From positions 6,078,001 to 6,142,000 of the forward strand of contig NC_079877.1 of the NCBI RefSeq assembly GCF_029227915.1: a DNA stretch of 64,000 bases, given 5' to 3'. This document shows, one piece after another, positions 11,701 to 23,369 of this stretch (positions are counted from its first letter, which is position 1; each line of letters begins with the position of its first letter). The stretch is from Hydractinia symbiolongicarpus. Lineage: Eukaryota; Cnidaria; Hydrozoa; Anthoathecata; Hydractiniidae. The notes beneath the pieces are model-generated. The model ran no database searches and had not been told where the DNA came from. It saw only the letters and a program-made list of their open reading frames with translations. A program made the position numbers and the translations under genes.

Positions 11701-12110
11701 CTTTTGTTTTCCTCCTTTAATTGTTTCATTTTCTCTTTAAACAAAACTTCATTTCTAGAACTAGCCGCATCAATAGATCGCTGATGTGGGGTAATTTGCA
11801 CTGGAACACTAAACTCAGCTTCCAACAAAGTTTCTATAGCAGAATTAGCTTTCCTTTTTTTCAGACCATTTACTTTCTCTACTAGTCTTTTAACTTTTGT
11901 ATATAACGCTTTTTCTGGACATGTTATTTCAACACCAAGTAAAACAAATCCATCACTTACTTCTTTAATGCTTTTTTCATTCAATGAAGAAAAAAGATCA
12001 TAAACTTGTTTATTTTTAATACTCATTTTTAAAGCTGAAAATATATCAAGCGAAACTGCACTAATAATTTTATTGTCTAACATAAGCTGCAAAACTTTTA
12101 ACCAATGCAT
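8724..12110 (-). CDS. Transposase-like protein, coiled coil plus putative DDE domain, 1128 aa
   Basis: The only large intact gene in the window. By its position between TIRs it is the presumed transposase that cuts and reinserts the element. Residues about 115-330 are a long charged coiled coil, probably for multimerisation. A putative RNase H-like core follows: LHGDGTSKYHKHYQNF (425-440) offers D428, STMSDLGP (498-505) offers D502, and NFFCKLHLL (545-553) gives a CxxH motif (C548, H551). A helical stretch with FVPFIGNRFNILFYNA (628-643) precedes NKASESDFAILDLL (814-827), where E818 could be the third acidic residue. The Asp/Asp/Glu assignment is my inference. Lys/Glu-rich helices lie near 855-920 and 1010-1045. 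The last 70 residues (FIKDPDCLVGLHIRHH to WSFPIILDFEKGDVIML) look like a Tudor-type barrel. The start at 12110 is the first ATG after an in-frame TAG about 25 bp upstream; an upstream spliced exon cannot be excluded. It contains no frameshift or internal stop. Alternatively it could be a domesticated coiled-coil protein, but its place inside TIRs argues against that. Confidence 0.85.
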   Translation of the reverse strand: MHWLKVLQLMLDNKIISAVSLDIFSALKMSIKNKQVYDLFSSLNEKSIKEVSDGFVLLGVEITCPEKALYTKVKRLVEKVNGLKKRKANSAIETLLEAEFSVPVQITPHQRSIDAASSRNEVLFKEKMKQLKEENKSLKRKCENFQELEIQYNTQVKEVKKLSNELFVAMKDENKLTAEYRRIKNNYLEVEEKLRNVELKFKDNSKARADKLRNLSKKIKNRDDKINKMESEIAELISGTENKSDELDDMKVNLNRLNDKLENSETIVDDLRNEKAKLKRKTHSLLLKIENQKKLIDHKEVNDMKCLKSDYDKLCTNMKQLTEENRDLQMLVSLLNDNEIVTFEGGRYSDEIREVVMELLSLNVSMGKVNDVIKVVLEKLAKKRVDRLPSQGLKSHLMQEALILAQLQVAEAMIDNDKEAFGNCLHGDGTSKYHKHYQNFQITTSKGKTLTFGLSEVAGGDAAIVMKNFTDTIDDMCDILKECDKDANFSRLVTSIKSTMSDLGPINPLFNSQLKSLREKLLPNVVENWNYLSETQKTDMTDMGNFFCKLHLLANFASEADKVLHSFERMVLCDDYETVFAFNSAKESSASRLVRTACKAFHVRGSDECGVASYFNSFLAGRNQKSYFVPFIGNRFNILFYNAAALYYHRDAVVSFLSSWPDPNNLLKAVNEDVSNKLFLSEVRALGIIDKLLTGPLWRLIESCESILEINPYLLQLKVKLSALCNNCSSLLSGSHIFQEDGIIVHNKDELFIKLFEDTGDDELDILTQQALEIICHAILIILERQCKDQLPGGKYWSPSQIIKETSSIVPVTNKASESDFAILDLLVKTKPSANVETLQALTMWSRNKTLDWFEQKSYDEKKSMMESARHNVEKMKAKYKSRRKELLEERKRKLLAKQDMKKKAEEKIALKKVEAFNKLLELNVQAWISVDELKKNIMDISSQKRAEVLLAQMNFYRHVMPFKCNSKLFNKTKQSGNKRVDLSWEELLENFVKIMHVTFSSSAEKVTKDNLKSKEDRDEVVATQKKELMEKIKKERMKKLSEQQKSNKLPSFIKDPDCLVGLHIRHHLKEEDEEDAYWCKGEILSVAKRHSNPKRTLFNVVYESEPETVWSFPIILDFEKGDVIMLS

Positions 12111-13170
12111 ATTATTTTTAAAATACCATTCCTACCTAGACTGTGTATTATCTGCCTTTCTAGTTTACGTCAGCAATTATGATATAGCTATACATACTAA
12201 ACAATGGAATATTTACAAAAATAACATTATATAATCATTATCTCTTCAATTATTATCTAAATCTTGCTTTTTAAAACAGTATAAGCTAGCTATAAAGTAA
12301 CCTACTCTGACTCTTAGCTAACTTTAGGCCTGGAAAGTTGGAAGAGAGGCGTTTTTGTAAAAAAGAATAATGGTAAACAGTAAACAGTTTGCAAGAACTG
12401 AGTGGGTAACAAATTGGTATCTGGAATCAACAAATTTCCAAGCCTAATACTTTAAGTGTTTAAAAACCAAATCACACTAGTAGTAAGCAAAATATACCTT
12501 TATCTATTAACCACACAGTGGTATGGAATAATTAAACACAACATCACACACTCCATCTTCTGGTCCACTACTTCGGCTAATATATATATAGCTAGGTAGC
12601 TAGCTAGCTTTGGTGCTTTAGTTTAGTAGCTGTGTCTAATGTTAACTGGAATATCTAGCACATAGCCATGATTAATAGCCATCATTCCAAGACTATAAAT
12701 CATATAATAAAATAAAATAAATAAAAAGTCGAAATTCGTTGTTGCACTGCAGCAAGTCACATAGAACTTTAAGACGGGGGTTCGATATAAACAAAAAATG
12801 CTTTTTCTCCAGATTTGTCATGCAGGAAAGTTAGGAATAAGAATAGAAATTGAAAGTATATTTTTAATATAAACTAATTTCAAGTGAGACTACCTGATAC
12901 GTCATGCACTTTCCTCTGTTTGCGCCAAGTTTACATTTCCCTCGTCGAAATCTGAATACACTGTTGGTCGTTTAAACAAGTCTCATTCAAAAAAACAAAT
13001 TTAAGGTACTTAACAATCACTATCTGCCCATACACCATCTGTCTTAAGCGAAATAGGTGCCGAATTCGACGATTTAAAATAAGTGCCATCACGCGCAATA
13101 ACAAAATACGCGTTGCCGTGTGCGAGCTTGTTTTAAGCTGAATTTCCGAACACGGCAAAAAGTCACGTGA
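12111..13170. other. Upstream (promoter-side) region of the transposon
   Basis: About 1.06 kb of AT-rich non-satellite DNA between the ORF start and the right TIR. It holds a TATATATATA run at 12581-12590 followed by TAGC-type repeats to about 12608, and an (AAATA)n tract at about 12707-12726. The TATA run is about 470 bp upstream of the ATG and is only a weak promoter candidate. A 75-codon minus-strand frame at 12931-13158 has no recognisable domain and I do not call it a gene, though a 5' exon could lie in this region. Confidence 0.55.
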
Positions 13171-13172
13171 CT
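13161..13172. promoter_or_regulatory. 12-bp palindrome with CACGTG E-box at the right TIR
   Basis: AGTCACGTGACT is a perfect palindrome overlapping the first two bases of the right TIR. The left end has no equivalent. It could be an E-box type site, a transposase contact or chance. Confidence 0.4.
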
Positions 13173-13182
13173 GAACAGCCTA
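13171..13182 (-). repeat. Right terminal inverted repeat
   Basis: CTGAACAGCCTA is the exact reverse complement of 7307-7318. It lies on the 5' side of the transposase-like ORF. Confidence 0.88.
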
Positions 13183-13189
13183 TCAAAAG
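13183..13189. other. Target-site duplication, right copy (TCAAAAG)
   Basis: Directly follows the right TIR and matches 7300-7306. The satellite resumes in phase with TATACAAAGAGAGTACCC. Confidence 0.85.
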
Positions 13190-14219
13190 TATACAAAGAG
13201 AGTACCCAGGGTGTAAATGCACTTCCCGAACGATTTTTTAAATTATTTTTTCACCACTAAAACGCACGAGACTTGTAGTTTTCAAGAATGTTTTTATTTT
13301 TGATGAGACGCTGAATAAAAGAAGTTTAATCGCCTGTAAACGAAAACCTGCAATTTCCCGTAAATCCCGGACTCGGCCCGTATAGTCAAAAATATACAAA
13401 GAGAGTACCCAGGGTGTAAACTCATTTCCCAAACCATTTTTTAATTTATTTTTTCACCACTAAAACGCATGAGACTTGTAGTTTTCAAAAATGTTTTCAT
13501 TTTTGATGAGACGCTTAATGAAAGTGGTTTAATCGCCGGCAAACCAAAACCCGCGATTTCCCGTAAATCCCGGACTCGGCCCGTATAGTCAAAAGTATAC
13601 AAGGAAAGTACCCAGTGAGTAAACTCATTTCCCGAACGAATTTTTAAATTATTTTTTCACCACTAAAACGCATGAGACTTGTAGTTTTCAGAAATGTTTT
13701 CATTTTTGATGAGACGCTTAATGAAAGTGGTTTAATCGCTGGCAAACGAAAACCCGCGATTTTCCGTAAATCCCGGGCTTGGCCCGTATAGTCAAATGTA
13801 TACAAAGAAAGTACCCTGTGAGTAAACTCATTTCCAAAACGATTTTTTAAATTATCTTTTCACCACTAAAACGCTTGAGACTTGTAGTTTTCAAAAATGT
13901 TTTCATTTTTGATGAGACGCTAAATAAAAGAACTTTAATCGCCTGCAAACGAAAACCCGCCATTTCCCTTAAACCCCGGACTCGGCCCACATAGTCAAAA
14001 GTATACAAAGAAAGTACCCAGGGTGTAAACTCATTTCCCGAACGATTTTTTAAATTATTATTTCACCACTAAAGCCCATGAGACTTGTAGTATTTAAAAA
14101 TATTTTCATTTTTGATGAGACGCTGAATAAAGGAAGTTTAATCGCCGGCAAACGAAAACCCGCGACTTCCCGTAAATCCCGGACTCGACCCGTACAATCA
14201 AAAGTATACAAAGAAAGTA

Positions 14220-17200
14220 CCCAGGGAGTAAACTCATTTCCCGAACGATTTTTTAAATTATTTTTTCACCACTAAAACGCATCAGACTTGTAGTTTTCAG
14301 AAATGTTTTCATTTTTGATGAGACGCTTAATGAAAGTTGTTTAATCGCCGGCAAACGAAAACCCGCGATTTCCCGTAAATCCCGGGCTTGGCCCGTATAG
14401 TCGAATGTATACAAAGAAAGTACCCTGTGAGTAAACTCATTTCCAAAACGATTTTTTAAATTATCTTTTCACCACTAAAACGCTTGAGACTTGTAGTTTT
14501 CAAAAATGTTTTCATTTTTGATGAGACGCTAAGTAAAAGAAGCTTAATCGCCGGCAAACGAAAACCCGCCATTTCCCGTAAATCCCGGTCTCGGCCCGTA
14601 TAGTCAAAAGTATACAAGGAAAGTACCCAGTGAGTAAATCATTTCCCTAACGAATTTTTAAATTATTTTTTCACCACTAAAACGCATGAGACTTGTAGTT
14701 TTCAAAAATGTTTTCATTTTTGATGAGACGCTGAATAAAAGAAGTTTAATCGCCGGCAAACGAAAACCTGCGATTTTCCGTAAATCCCGGACTCGGCCCG
14801 TATAGTCAAAAGTATACAAAGAGAGTACCCAGGGTGTAAACTCACTTCCCGAACGATTTTTTAAATTATTTTTTCACCACTAAAACGCATGAGACTTGTA
14901 GTTTTTAAGAATGTTTTCATTTTTGATGAGACGCTGAATATAAGAAATTTAATCGCCGGCAAACGAAAACCTGCGATTTTCCGTAAATCCCGGACTCGGC
15001 CCGTATAGTCAAAAGTATACAAAGAGAGTACCCAGGGTGTAAACTCACTACCCGAACGATTTTTTAAATTATTTTTTCGCCACTAAAACGCATGAGACTT
15101 GTAGTTTTTAAAAATGTTTTCATTTTTGATGAGACGCTGAATAAAAGAAGTTTAATCGCCGGCAAACGAAAACCTGCGATTTTCCGTAAATCCCGGACTC
15201 GGCCCGTATAGTCAAAAGTATACAAAGAGAGTACCCAGGGTGTAAACTCACTTCCCGAACGATTTTTTAAATTATTTTTTCACCACTTAAACGCATGAGA
15301 CTTGTAGTTTTCAAGAATGTTTTCATTTTTGATGAGACGCTGAATAAGAGAAGTTTAATCGCCGGCAAACGAAAACCTGCGATTTTCCGTAAATCCCGGA
15401 CTCGGTCCGTATAGTCAAAAGTATACAAAGAGAGTACCCAGGGTGTAAACTCACTTCCCGAACGATTTTTTAAATTATTTTTTCGCCACTAAAACGCATG
15501 AGACTTGTAGTTTTCAGAAATGTTTTCATTTTTGATGAGACGCTTAATGAAAGTTGTTTAATCGCCGGCAAACGAAAACCCGCGATTTCCCGTAAATCCC
15601 GGGCTTGGCCCGTATAGTCGAATGTATACAAAGAAAGTACCCTGTGAGTAAACTCATTTCCAAAACGATTTTTTAAATTATCTTTTCACCACTAAAACGC
15701 TTGAGACTTGTAGTTTTCAAAAATGTTTTCATTTTTGATGAGACGCTAAATAAAAGAAGCTTAATCGCCGGCAAACGAAAACCCGCCATTTCCCGTAAAT
15801 CGCGGTCTCGGCCCGTATAGTCAAAAGTATACAAGGAAAGTACCCAGTGAGTAAATCATTTCCCTAACGAATTTTTAAATTATTTTTTCACCACTAAAAC
15901 GCATGAGACTTGTAGTTTTCAAAAATGTTTTCATTTTTGATGAGACGCTGAATAAAAGAAGTTTAATCGCCGGCAAACGAAAACCTGCGATTTTCCGTAA
16001 ATCCCGGACTCGGCCCGTATAGTCAAAAGTATACAAAGAGAGTACCCAGGGTGTAAACTCACTTCCCGAACGATTTTTTAAATTATTTTTTCACCACTAA
16101 AACGCATGAGACTTGTAGTTTTCAAGAATGTTTTCATTTTTGATGAGACGCTGAATAAAAGAAGTTTAATCGCCGGCAAACGAAAACCTGCGATTTTCCG
16201 TAAATCCCGGACTCGGCCGGTATAGTCAAAAGTATACAAAGAGAGTACCCAGGGTGTAAACTCACTTCCCGAACGATTTTTTAAATTATTTTTTCGCCAC
16301 TAAAACGCATGAGACTTGTAGTTTTCAAAAATGTTTTCATTTTTGATGAGACGCTGAATAAAAGAAGTTTAATCGCCGGCAAACGAAAACCTGCGATTTT
16401 CCGTAAATCCCGGACTCGGCCCGTATAGTCAAAAGTATACAAAGAGAGTACCCAGGGTGTAAACTCACTTCCCGAACGATTTTTTAAATTATTTTTTCAC
16501 CACTAAAACGCATGAGACTTGTAGTTTTCAAGAATGTTTTCATTTTTGATGAGACGCTGAATAAAAGAAGTTTAATCGCCGGCAAACGAAAACCTGCGAT
16601 TTTCCGTAAATCCCGGACTCGGCCGGTATAGTCAAAAGTATACAAAGAGAGTACCCAGGGTGTAAACTCACTTCCCGAACGATTTTTTAAATTATTTTTT
16701 CGCCACTAAAACGCATGAGACTTGTAGTTTTTAAAAATGTTTTCATTTTTGATGAGACGCTGTATAAAAGAAGTTTAATCGCCGGCAAACGAAAACCTGC
16801 GATTTTCCGTAAATCCCGGACTCGGCCCGTATAGTCAAAAGTATACAAAGAGAGTACCCAGGGTGTAAACTCACTTCCCGAACGATTTTTTAAATTATTT
16901 TTTCACCACTTAAACGCATGAGACTTGTAGTTTTCAAGAATGTTTTCATTTTTGATGAGACGCTGAATAAGAGAAGTTTAATCGCCGGCAAACGAAAACC
17001 TGCGATTTTCCGTAAATCCCGGACTCGGTCCGTATAGTCAAAAGTATACAAAGAGAGTACCCAGGGTGTAAACTCACTTCCCGAACGATTTTTTAAATTA
17101 TTTTTTCGCCACTAAAACGCATGAGACTTGTAGTTTTCAGAAATGTTTTCATTTTTGATGAGACGCTTAATGAAAGTTGTTTAATCGCCGGCAAACGAAA

Positions 17201-18640
17201 ACCCGCGATTTCCCGTAAATCCCGGGCTTGGCCCGTATAGTCGAATGTATACAAAGAAAGTACCCTGTGAGTAAACTCATTTCCAAAACGATTTTTTAAA
17301 TTATCTTTTCACCACTAAAACGCATGAGACTTGTAGTTTTTAAAAATGTTTTCATTTTTGATGAGACGCTAAATAAAAGAAGCTTAATCGCCGGCAAACG
17401 AAAACCCGCCATTTCCCGTAAATCCCGGTCTCGGCCCGTATAGTCAAAAGTATACAAGGAAAGTACCCAGTGAGTAAATCATTTCCCTAACGAATTTTTA
17501 AATTATTTTTTCACCACTAAAACGCATGAGACTTGTAGTTTTCAAAAATGTTTTCATTTTTGATGAGACGCTGAATAAAAGAAGTTTAATCGCCGGCAAA
17601 CGAAAACCTGCGATTTTCCGTAAATCCCGGACTCGGCCCGTATAGTCAAAAGTATACAAAGAGAGTACCCAGGGTGTAAACTCACTTCCCGAACGATTTT
17701 TTAAATTATTTTTTCACCACTAAAACGCATGAGACTTGTAGTTTTCAAGAATGTTTTCATTTTTGATGAGACGCTGAATAAAAGAAGTTTAATCGCCGGC
17801 AAACGAAAACCTGCGATTTTCCGTAAATCCCGGATTTGGCCGGTATAGTCAAAAGTATACAAAGAGAGTACCCAGGGTGTAAACTCACTTCCCGAACGAT
17901 TTTTTAAATTATTTTTTCGCCACTAAAACGCATGAGACTTGTAGTTTTTAAAAATGTTTTCATTTTTGATGAGACGCTGTATAAAAGAAGTTTAATCGCC
18001 GGCAAACGAAAACCTGCGATTTTCCGTAAATCCCGGACTCGGCCCGTATAGTCAAAAGTATACAAAGAGAGTACCCAGGGTGTAAACTCACTTCCCGAAC
18101 GATTTTTTAAATTATTTTTTCACCACTTAAACGCATGAGACTTGTAGTTTTCAAGAATGTTTTCATTTTTGATGAGACGCTGAATAAGAGAAGTTTAATC
18201 GCCGGCAAACGAAAACCTGCGATTTTCCGTAAATCCCGGACTCGGTCCGTATAGTCAAAAGTATACAAAGAGAGTACCCAGGGTGTAAACTCACTTCCCG
18301 AACGATTTTTTAAATTATTTTTTCGCCACTAAAACGCATGAGACTTGTAGTTTTTAAAAATGTTTTCATTTTTGATGAGAAGCTTAATAAAAGAGGTTTA
18401 ATCGCTGCAAACGAAGTCCCGCGATTTCCCGTAAATCCCTGGCTTGGCCGTATAGTCGAATGTATACAAAGAAAGTACCCAGGAAGTAAACTCATTTCCC
18501 GAACGATTTTTTAAATTATTTTTTCACCACTAAAACGCATGAGACTTGTAGTTTTCAGAAATGTTTTCATTTTTGATGAGACGCTTAATGAAAGTTGTTT
18601 AATCGCCGGCAAACGAAAACCCGCGATTTCCTGTAAATCC
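14220..18640. repeat. Higher-order block with 6-, 8- and 7-monomer steps
   Basis: The subfamily mark TGAAAGTTGT recurs at 14331, 15548, 17171 and 18589, at offsets of 1217, 1623 and 1418 bp, that is 6, 8 and 7 monomers. Other marks, such as TCACCACTTAAACGC and GCTGAATAAGAG, repeat in the same order between them. Units therefore differ by insertion or loss of whole monomers, as expected from unequal exchange. Confidence 0.8.
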
Positions 18641-18879
18641 CGGGGTTGGCCCGTATAGTCGAATGTATACAAAGAAAGTACCCTGTGAGTAAACTCATTT
18701 CCAAAACGACTTTTTAAATTATCTTTTCACCACTAAAACGCTTGAGACTTGTAGTTTTCAAAAATGTTTTCATTTTTGATGAGACGCTAAATAAAAGAAG
18801 TTTAATCGCCAGCAAACGAAAACCCGCGATTTCCCGTAAATCCCGGTCTCGGCCCGTATAGTAAAAAGTATACAAGGAA

Positions 18880-21100
18880 AGTACCCAGGGTGTAAACTCA
18901 CTTCCCGAACGATTTTTTAAATTATTTTTTCACCACTAAAACGCATGAGACTTGTAGTTTTCAAGAATGTTTTCATTTTTGATGAGACGCTGAATAAAAG
19001 AAGTTTAATCGCCGGCAAACGAAAACCTGCGATTTTCCGTAAATCCCGGACTCGGCCCGTATAGTCAAAAGTATACAAAGAGAGTACCCAGGGTGTAAAC
19101 TCACTTCCCGAACGATTTTTTAAATTATTTTTTCGCCACTAAAACGCATGAGACTTGTAGTTTTTAAAAATGTTTTCATTTTTGATGAGACGCTGAATAA
19201 AAGAAGTTTAATCGCCGGCAAACGAAAACCTGCGATTTTCCGTAAATCCCGGACTCGGCCCGTATAGTCAAAAGTATACAAAGAGAGTACCCAGGGTGTA
19301 AACTCACTTCCCGAACGATTTTTTAAATTATTTTTTCACCACTAAAACGCATGAGACTTGTAGTTTTCAAGAATGTTTTCATTTTTGATGAAACGCTGAA
19401 TAAAAGAAGTTTAATCGCCGGAAAACGAAAACCTGCGATTTTCCGTAAATCCCGGACTCGGCCCGTATAGTCAAAAGTATACAAAGAGAGTACCCAGGGT
19501 GTAAACTCACTTTCCGAACGATTTTTTAAATTATTTTTTCACCACTAAAACGCATGAGACTTGTAGTTTTCAAAAATGTTTTCATTTTTGATGAGACGCT
19601 GAATAAAAGAAGTTTAATCGCCGGCAAACGAAAACCCGCGATTTCCCGTAAATCCCGGACTCGGCCGTATAGTCAAAAGTATAAAAGGAAAGTACCCAGT
19701 GAGTAAACTCATTTCCCCAACGAATTTTTAAATTATTTTTTCACCACTAAAACGCATGAGACTTGTAGTTTTCAGAAATGTTTTCATTTTTGATGAGACG
19801 CTAAATAAAAGAAGTTTAATCGCCAGCAAACGAAAACCCGCGATTTCCCGTAAATCCCGGTCTCGGCCCGTATAGTAAAAAGTATACAAGGAAAGTACCC
19901 AGTGAGTAAATCATTTCCCTAACAAATTTTTAAATTATTTTTTCACCACTAAAACGCATGAGACTTGCAGTTTTCAAAAATGTTTTCATTTTTGATGAGA
20001 CGCTGAATAAAAGAAGTTTAATCGCCGACAAACGAAAACCTGCGATTTTCCGTAAATCCCGGACGCGGCCCGTATAGTCAAAAGTATACAAAGAGAGTAC
20101 CCAGGGTGTAAACTCACTTCCCGAACGATTTTTTAAATTATTTTTTCACCACTAAAACGCATGAGACTTGTAGTTTTCAAGAATGTTTTCATTTTTGATG
20201 AGACGTTGAATAAAAGAAGTTTAATCGCCGGCAAACGAAAACCTGCGATTTTCCGTAAATCCCGGACTCGGCCCGTATAGTCAAAAGTATACAAAGAGAG
20301 TACCCAGGGTGTAAACTCACTTCCCGAACGATTTTTTAAATTATTTTTTCGCCACTAAAACGCATGAGACTTGTAGTTTTTAAAAATGTTTTCATTTTTG
20401 ATGAGACGCTGAATAAAAGAAGTTTAATCGCCGGCAAACGAAAACCTGCGATTTTCCGTAAATCCCGGACTCGGCCCGTATAGTCAAAAGTATACAAAGA
20501 GAGTACCCAGGGTGTAAACTCACTTCCCGAACGATTTTTTAAATTATTTTTTCACCACTAAAACGCATGAGACTTGTAGTTTTCAAGAATGTTTTCATTT
20601 TTGATGAAACGCTGAATAAAAGAAGTTTAATCGCCGGAAAACGAAAACCTGCGATTTTCCGTAAATCCCGGACTCGGCCCGTATAGTCAAAAGTATACAA
20701 AGAGAGTACCCAGGGTGTAAACTCACTTTCCGAACGATTTTTTAAATTATTTTTTCACCACTAAAACGCATGAGACTTGTAGTTTTCAAAAATGTTTTCA
20801 TTTTTGATGAGACGCTGAATAAAAGAAGTTTAATCGCCGGCAAACGAAAACCCGCGATTTCCCGTAAATCCCGGACTCGGCCGTATAGTCAAAAGTATAA
20901 AAGGAAAGTACCCAGTGAGTAAACTCATTTCCCCAACGAATTTTTAAATTATTTTTTCACCACTAAAACGCATGAGACTTGTAGTTTTCAGAAATGTTTT
21001 CATTTTTGATGAGACGCTTAATGAAAGTGGTTTAATCGCCGGCAAACGAAAACCTGCGATTTCCCGTAAATCCCGGACTCGGCCCGTATAGTCAAAAGTA
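18880..21100. repeat. Six-monomer higher-order repeat, two copies
   Basis: The private mark CGCCGGAAAACGAAAACC occurs at about 19416 and 20632, 1216 bp apart. Neighbouring marks (GATGAAACGCTG, CACTTTCCGAACG, the CGGCCGTATAG deletion, AGTATAAAAGG) follow at the same offset. The second copy shows that the whole block, not a single monomer, was duplicated. Confidence 0.8.
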
Positions 21101-23369
21101 TACAAGGAAAGTACCCAGTGAGTAAACTCATTTCCCGAACGAATTTTTAAATTATTTTTTCACCACTAAAACGCATGAGACTTGTAGTTTTCAGAAATGT
21201 TTTCATTTTTGATGAGACGCTTAATGAAAGTGGTTTAATCGCCGGCAAACGAAAACCTGCGATTTCCCGTAAATCCCGGGCTTGGCCCGTATAGTCGAAT
21301 GTATACAAAGAAAGTACCCTGTGAGTAAACTCATTTCCAAAACGATTTTTTAAATTATCTTTTCACCACTAAAACGCTTGAGACTTGTAATTTTCAAAAA
21401 TGTTTTCATTTTTGATGAGACGCTAAATAAAAGAAGTTTAATCGCCGTCAACCGAAAACCTGCAATTTCCCGTAAATTCCGGACTCGGCCCGTATAGTCA
21501 AAAGTGTACAAAGAAAGTACCCGGGGTGTAAACTCATTTCCCGACCGATTTTTTAAATTATTATTTCACCACTAAAGCCCATGAGACTTGTAGTTTTTAA
21601 AAATGTTTTCATTTTTGATGAGACGCTTAATAAAAGGGGGTTTCATCGCCGGCAAACGAAATCCCGCGATTTCCCGTAAATCCCGGGCTTGGCCCGTATA
21701 GTCGAATGTATACAAAGAAAGTACCCAGGAAGTAAACTCATTTCCAAAACGATTTTTTAAATTATCTTTTCACCACTAAAACGCTTGAGACTTGTAGTTT
21801 TCAAAAATGTTTTCATTTTTGATGAGACGCTAAATAAAAGAAGTTTAATCGCCAGCAAACGAAAACCCGCGATTTCCCGTAAATCCCGGTCTCGGCCCGT
21901 ATAGTCAAAAGTATACAAGGAAAGTACCCAGTGAGTAAATCATTTCCCTAACGAATTTTTAAATTATTTTTCACCACTAAAACGCATGTGACTTGTAGTT
22001 TTCAAAAATGTTTTCATTTTTGATGAGACGCTGAATAAAAGAAGTTTAATCGCCGACAAACGAAAACCTGCGATTTTCCGTAAATCCCGGACGCTGCCCG
22101 TATAGTCAAAAGTATACAAAGAGAGTACCCAGGGTGTAAACTCACTTCCCGAACGATTTTTTAAATTATTTTTTCACCACTAAAACGCATGAGACTTGTA
22201 GTTTTCAAGAATGTTTTCATTTTTGATGAGACGCTGAATAAAAGAAGTTTAATCGCCGGCAAACGAAAACCTGCGATTTTCCGTAAATCCCGGACTCGGC
22301 CCGTATAGTCAAAAGTATACAAAGAGAGTACCCAGGGTGTAAACACACTTCCCGAACGATTTTTTAAATTATTTTTTCGCCACTAAAACGCATGAGACTT
22401 GTAGTTTTTAAAAATGTTTTCATTTTTGATGAGACGCTGAATAAAAGAAGTTTAATCGCCGGCAAACGATAACCTGCGATTTTCCGTAAATCCCGGACTC
22501 GGCCCGTATAGTGAAAAGTATACAAAGAGAGTACCCAGGGTGTAAACTCACTTCCCGAACGATTTTTTAAATTACTTTTTCACCACTAAAACGCATGAGA
22601 CTTGTAGTTTTCAAGAATGTTTTCATTTTTGATGAGACGCTGAATAAAAGAAGTTTAATCGCCGGCAAACGAAAACCTGCGATTTTCCGTAAATCCCGGA
22701 CCCGGCCCGTATAGTCAAAAGTATACAAAGAGAGTACCCAGGGTGTAAACTCACTTCCCGAACGATTTTTTAAATTATTTTTTCACCACTAAAACGCATG
22801 AGACTTGTAGTTTTCAAAAATGTTTTCATTTTTGATGAGACGCTGAATAAAAGAAGTTTAATCGCCGGCAAACGAAATCCCGCGATTTCCCGTAAATCCC
22901 GGGCTTGGCCCGTATAGTCGAATGTATACAAAGAAATTACCCAGGAAGTAAGCTCATTTCCAAAACGATTTTTTAAATTATCTTTTCACCACTAAAACGC
23001 TTGAGACTTGTAGTTTTCAAAAATGTTTTCATTTTTGATGAGACGCTAAATAAAAGAAGTTTAATCGCCAGCAAACAAAAACCCGCGATTTCCCGTAAAT
23101 CCCGGTCTCGGCCCGTATAGTCAAAAGTATACAAGGAAAGTACCCAGTGAGTAAATCATTTCCCTAACGAATTTTTAAATTATTTTTTCACCACTAAAAC
23201 GCATGAGACTTGTAGTTTTCAAAAATGTTTTCATTTTTGATGAGACGCTGAATAAAAGAAGTTTAATCGCCGACAAACGAAAACCTGCGATTTTCCGTAA
23301 ATCCCGGACGCTGCCCGTATAGTCAAAAGTATACAAAGAGAGTACCCAGGGTGTAAACTAACTTCCCGA

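Larger units (their letters stand above)
7307..13182 (-). mobile_element. Complete DNA transposon with 12-bp TIRs and intact 1128-aa ORF
   Basis: A 5876-bp non-satellite insertion bounded by TAGGCTGTTCAG on the left and its exact reverse complement CTGAACAGCCTA on the right, with TCAAAAG duplicated outside both ends. Its single large ORF lies on the minus strand and is uninterrupted, so this looks like an autonomous, fairly young cut-and-paste element. The left 1.4 kb, downstream of the ORF, contains about five diverged repeats of about 160 bp. The right 1.07 kb, upstream of the ORF, probably holds the promoter. A TAGG start and a helical insert in the predicted catalytic domain recall hAT or P elements, but hAT duplications are normally 8 bp. 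I leave the superfamily open. Confidence 0.88.

Noticed and set aside
12707-12726. (AAATA)n tract inside the transposon as the tail of a nested retrotransposon
   Set aside because: No retrotransposon sequence or duplicated flank was seen upstream of it. It is most simply AT-rich low complexity.
12931-13158. 75-codon minus-strand frame near the right TIR
   Set aside because: No domain and no continuity with the main ORF. A spliced 5' exon was considered, but I could not identify a convincing donor and acceptor pair.
7307-13182. Classifying the transposon firmly as hAT
   Set aside because: TAGG-type ends and the predicted insert fit, but the duplication reads as 7 bp and the protein could not be compared with family profiles here.
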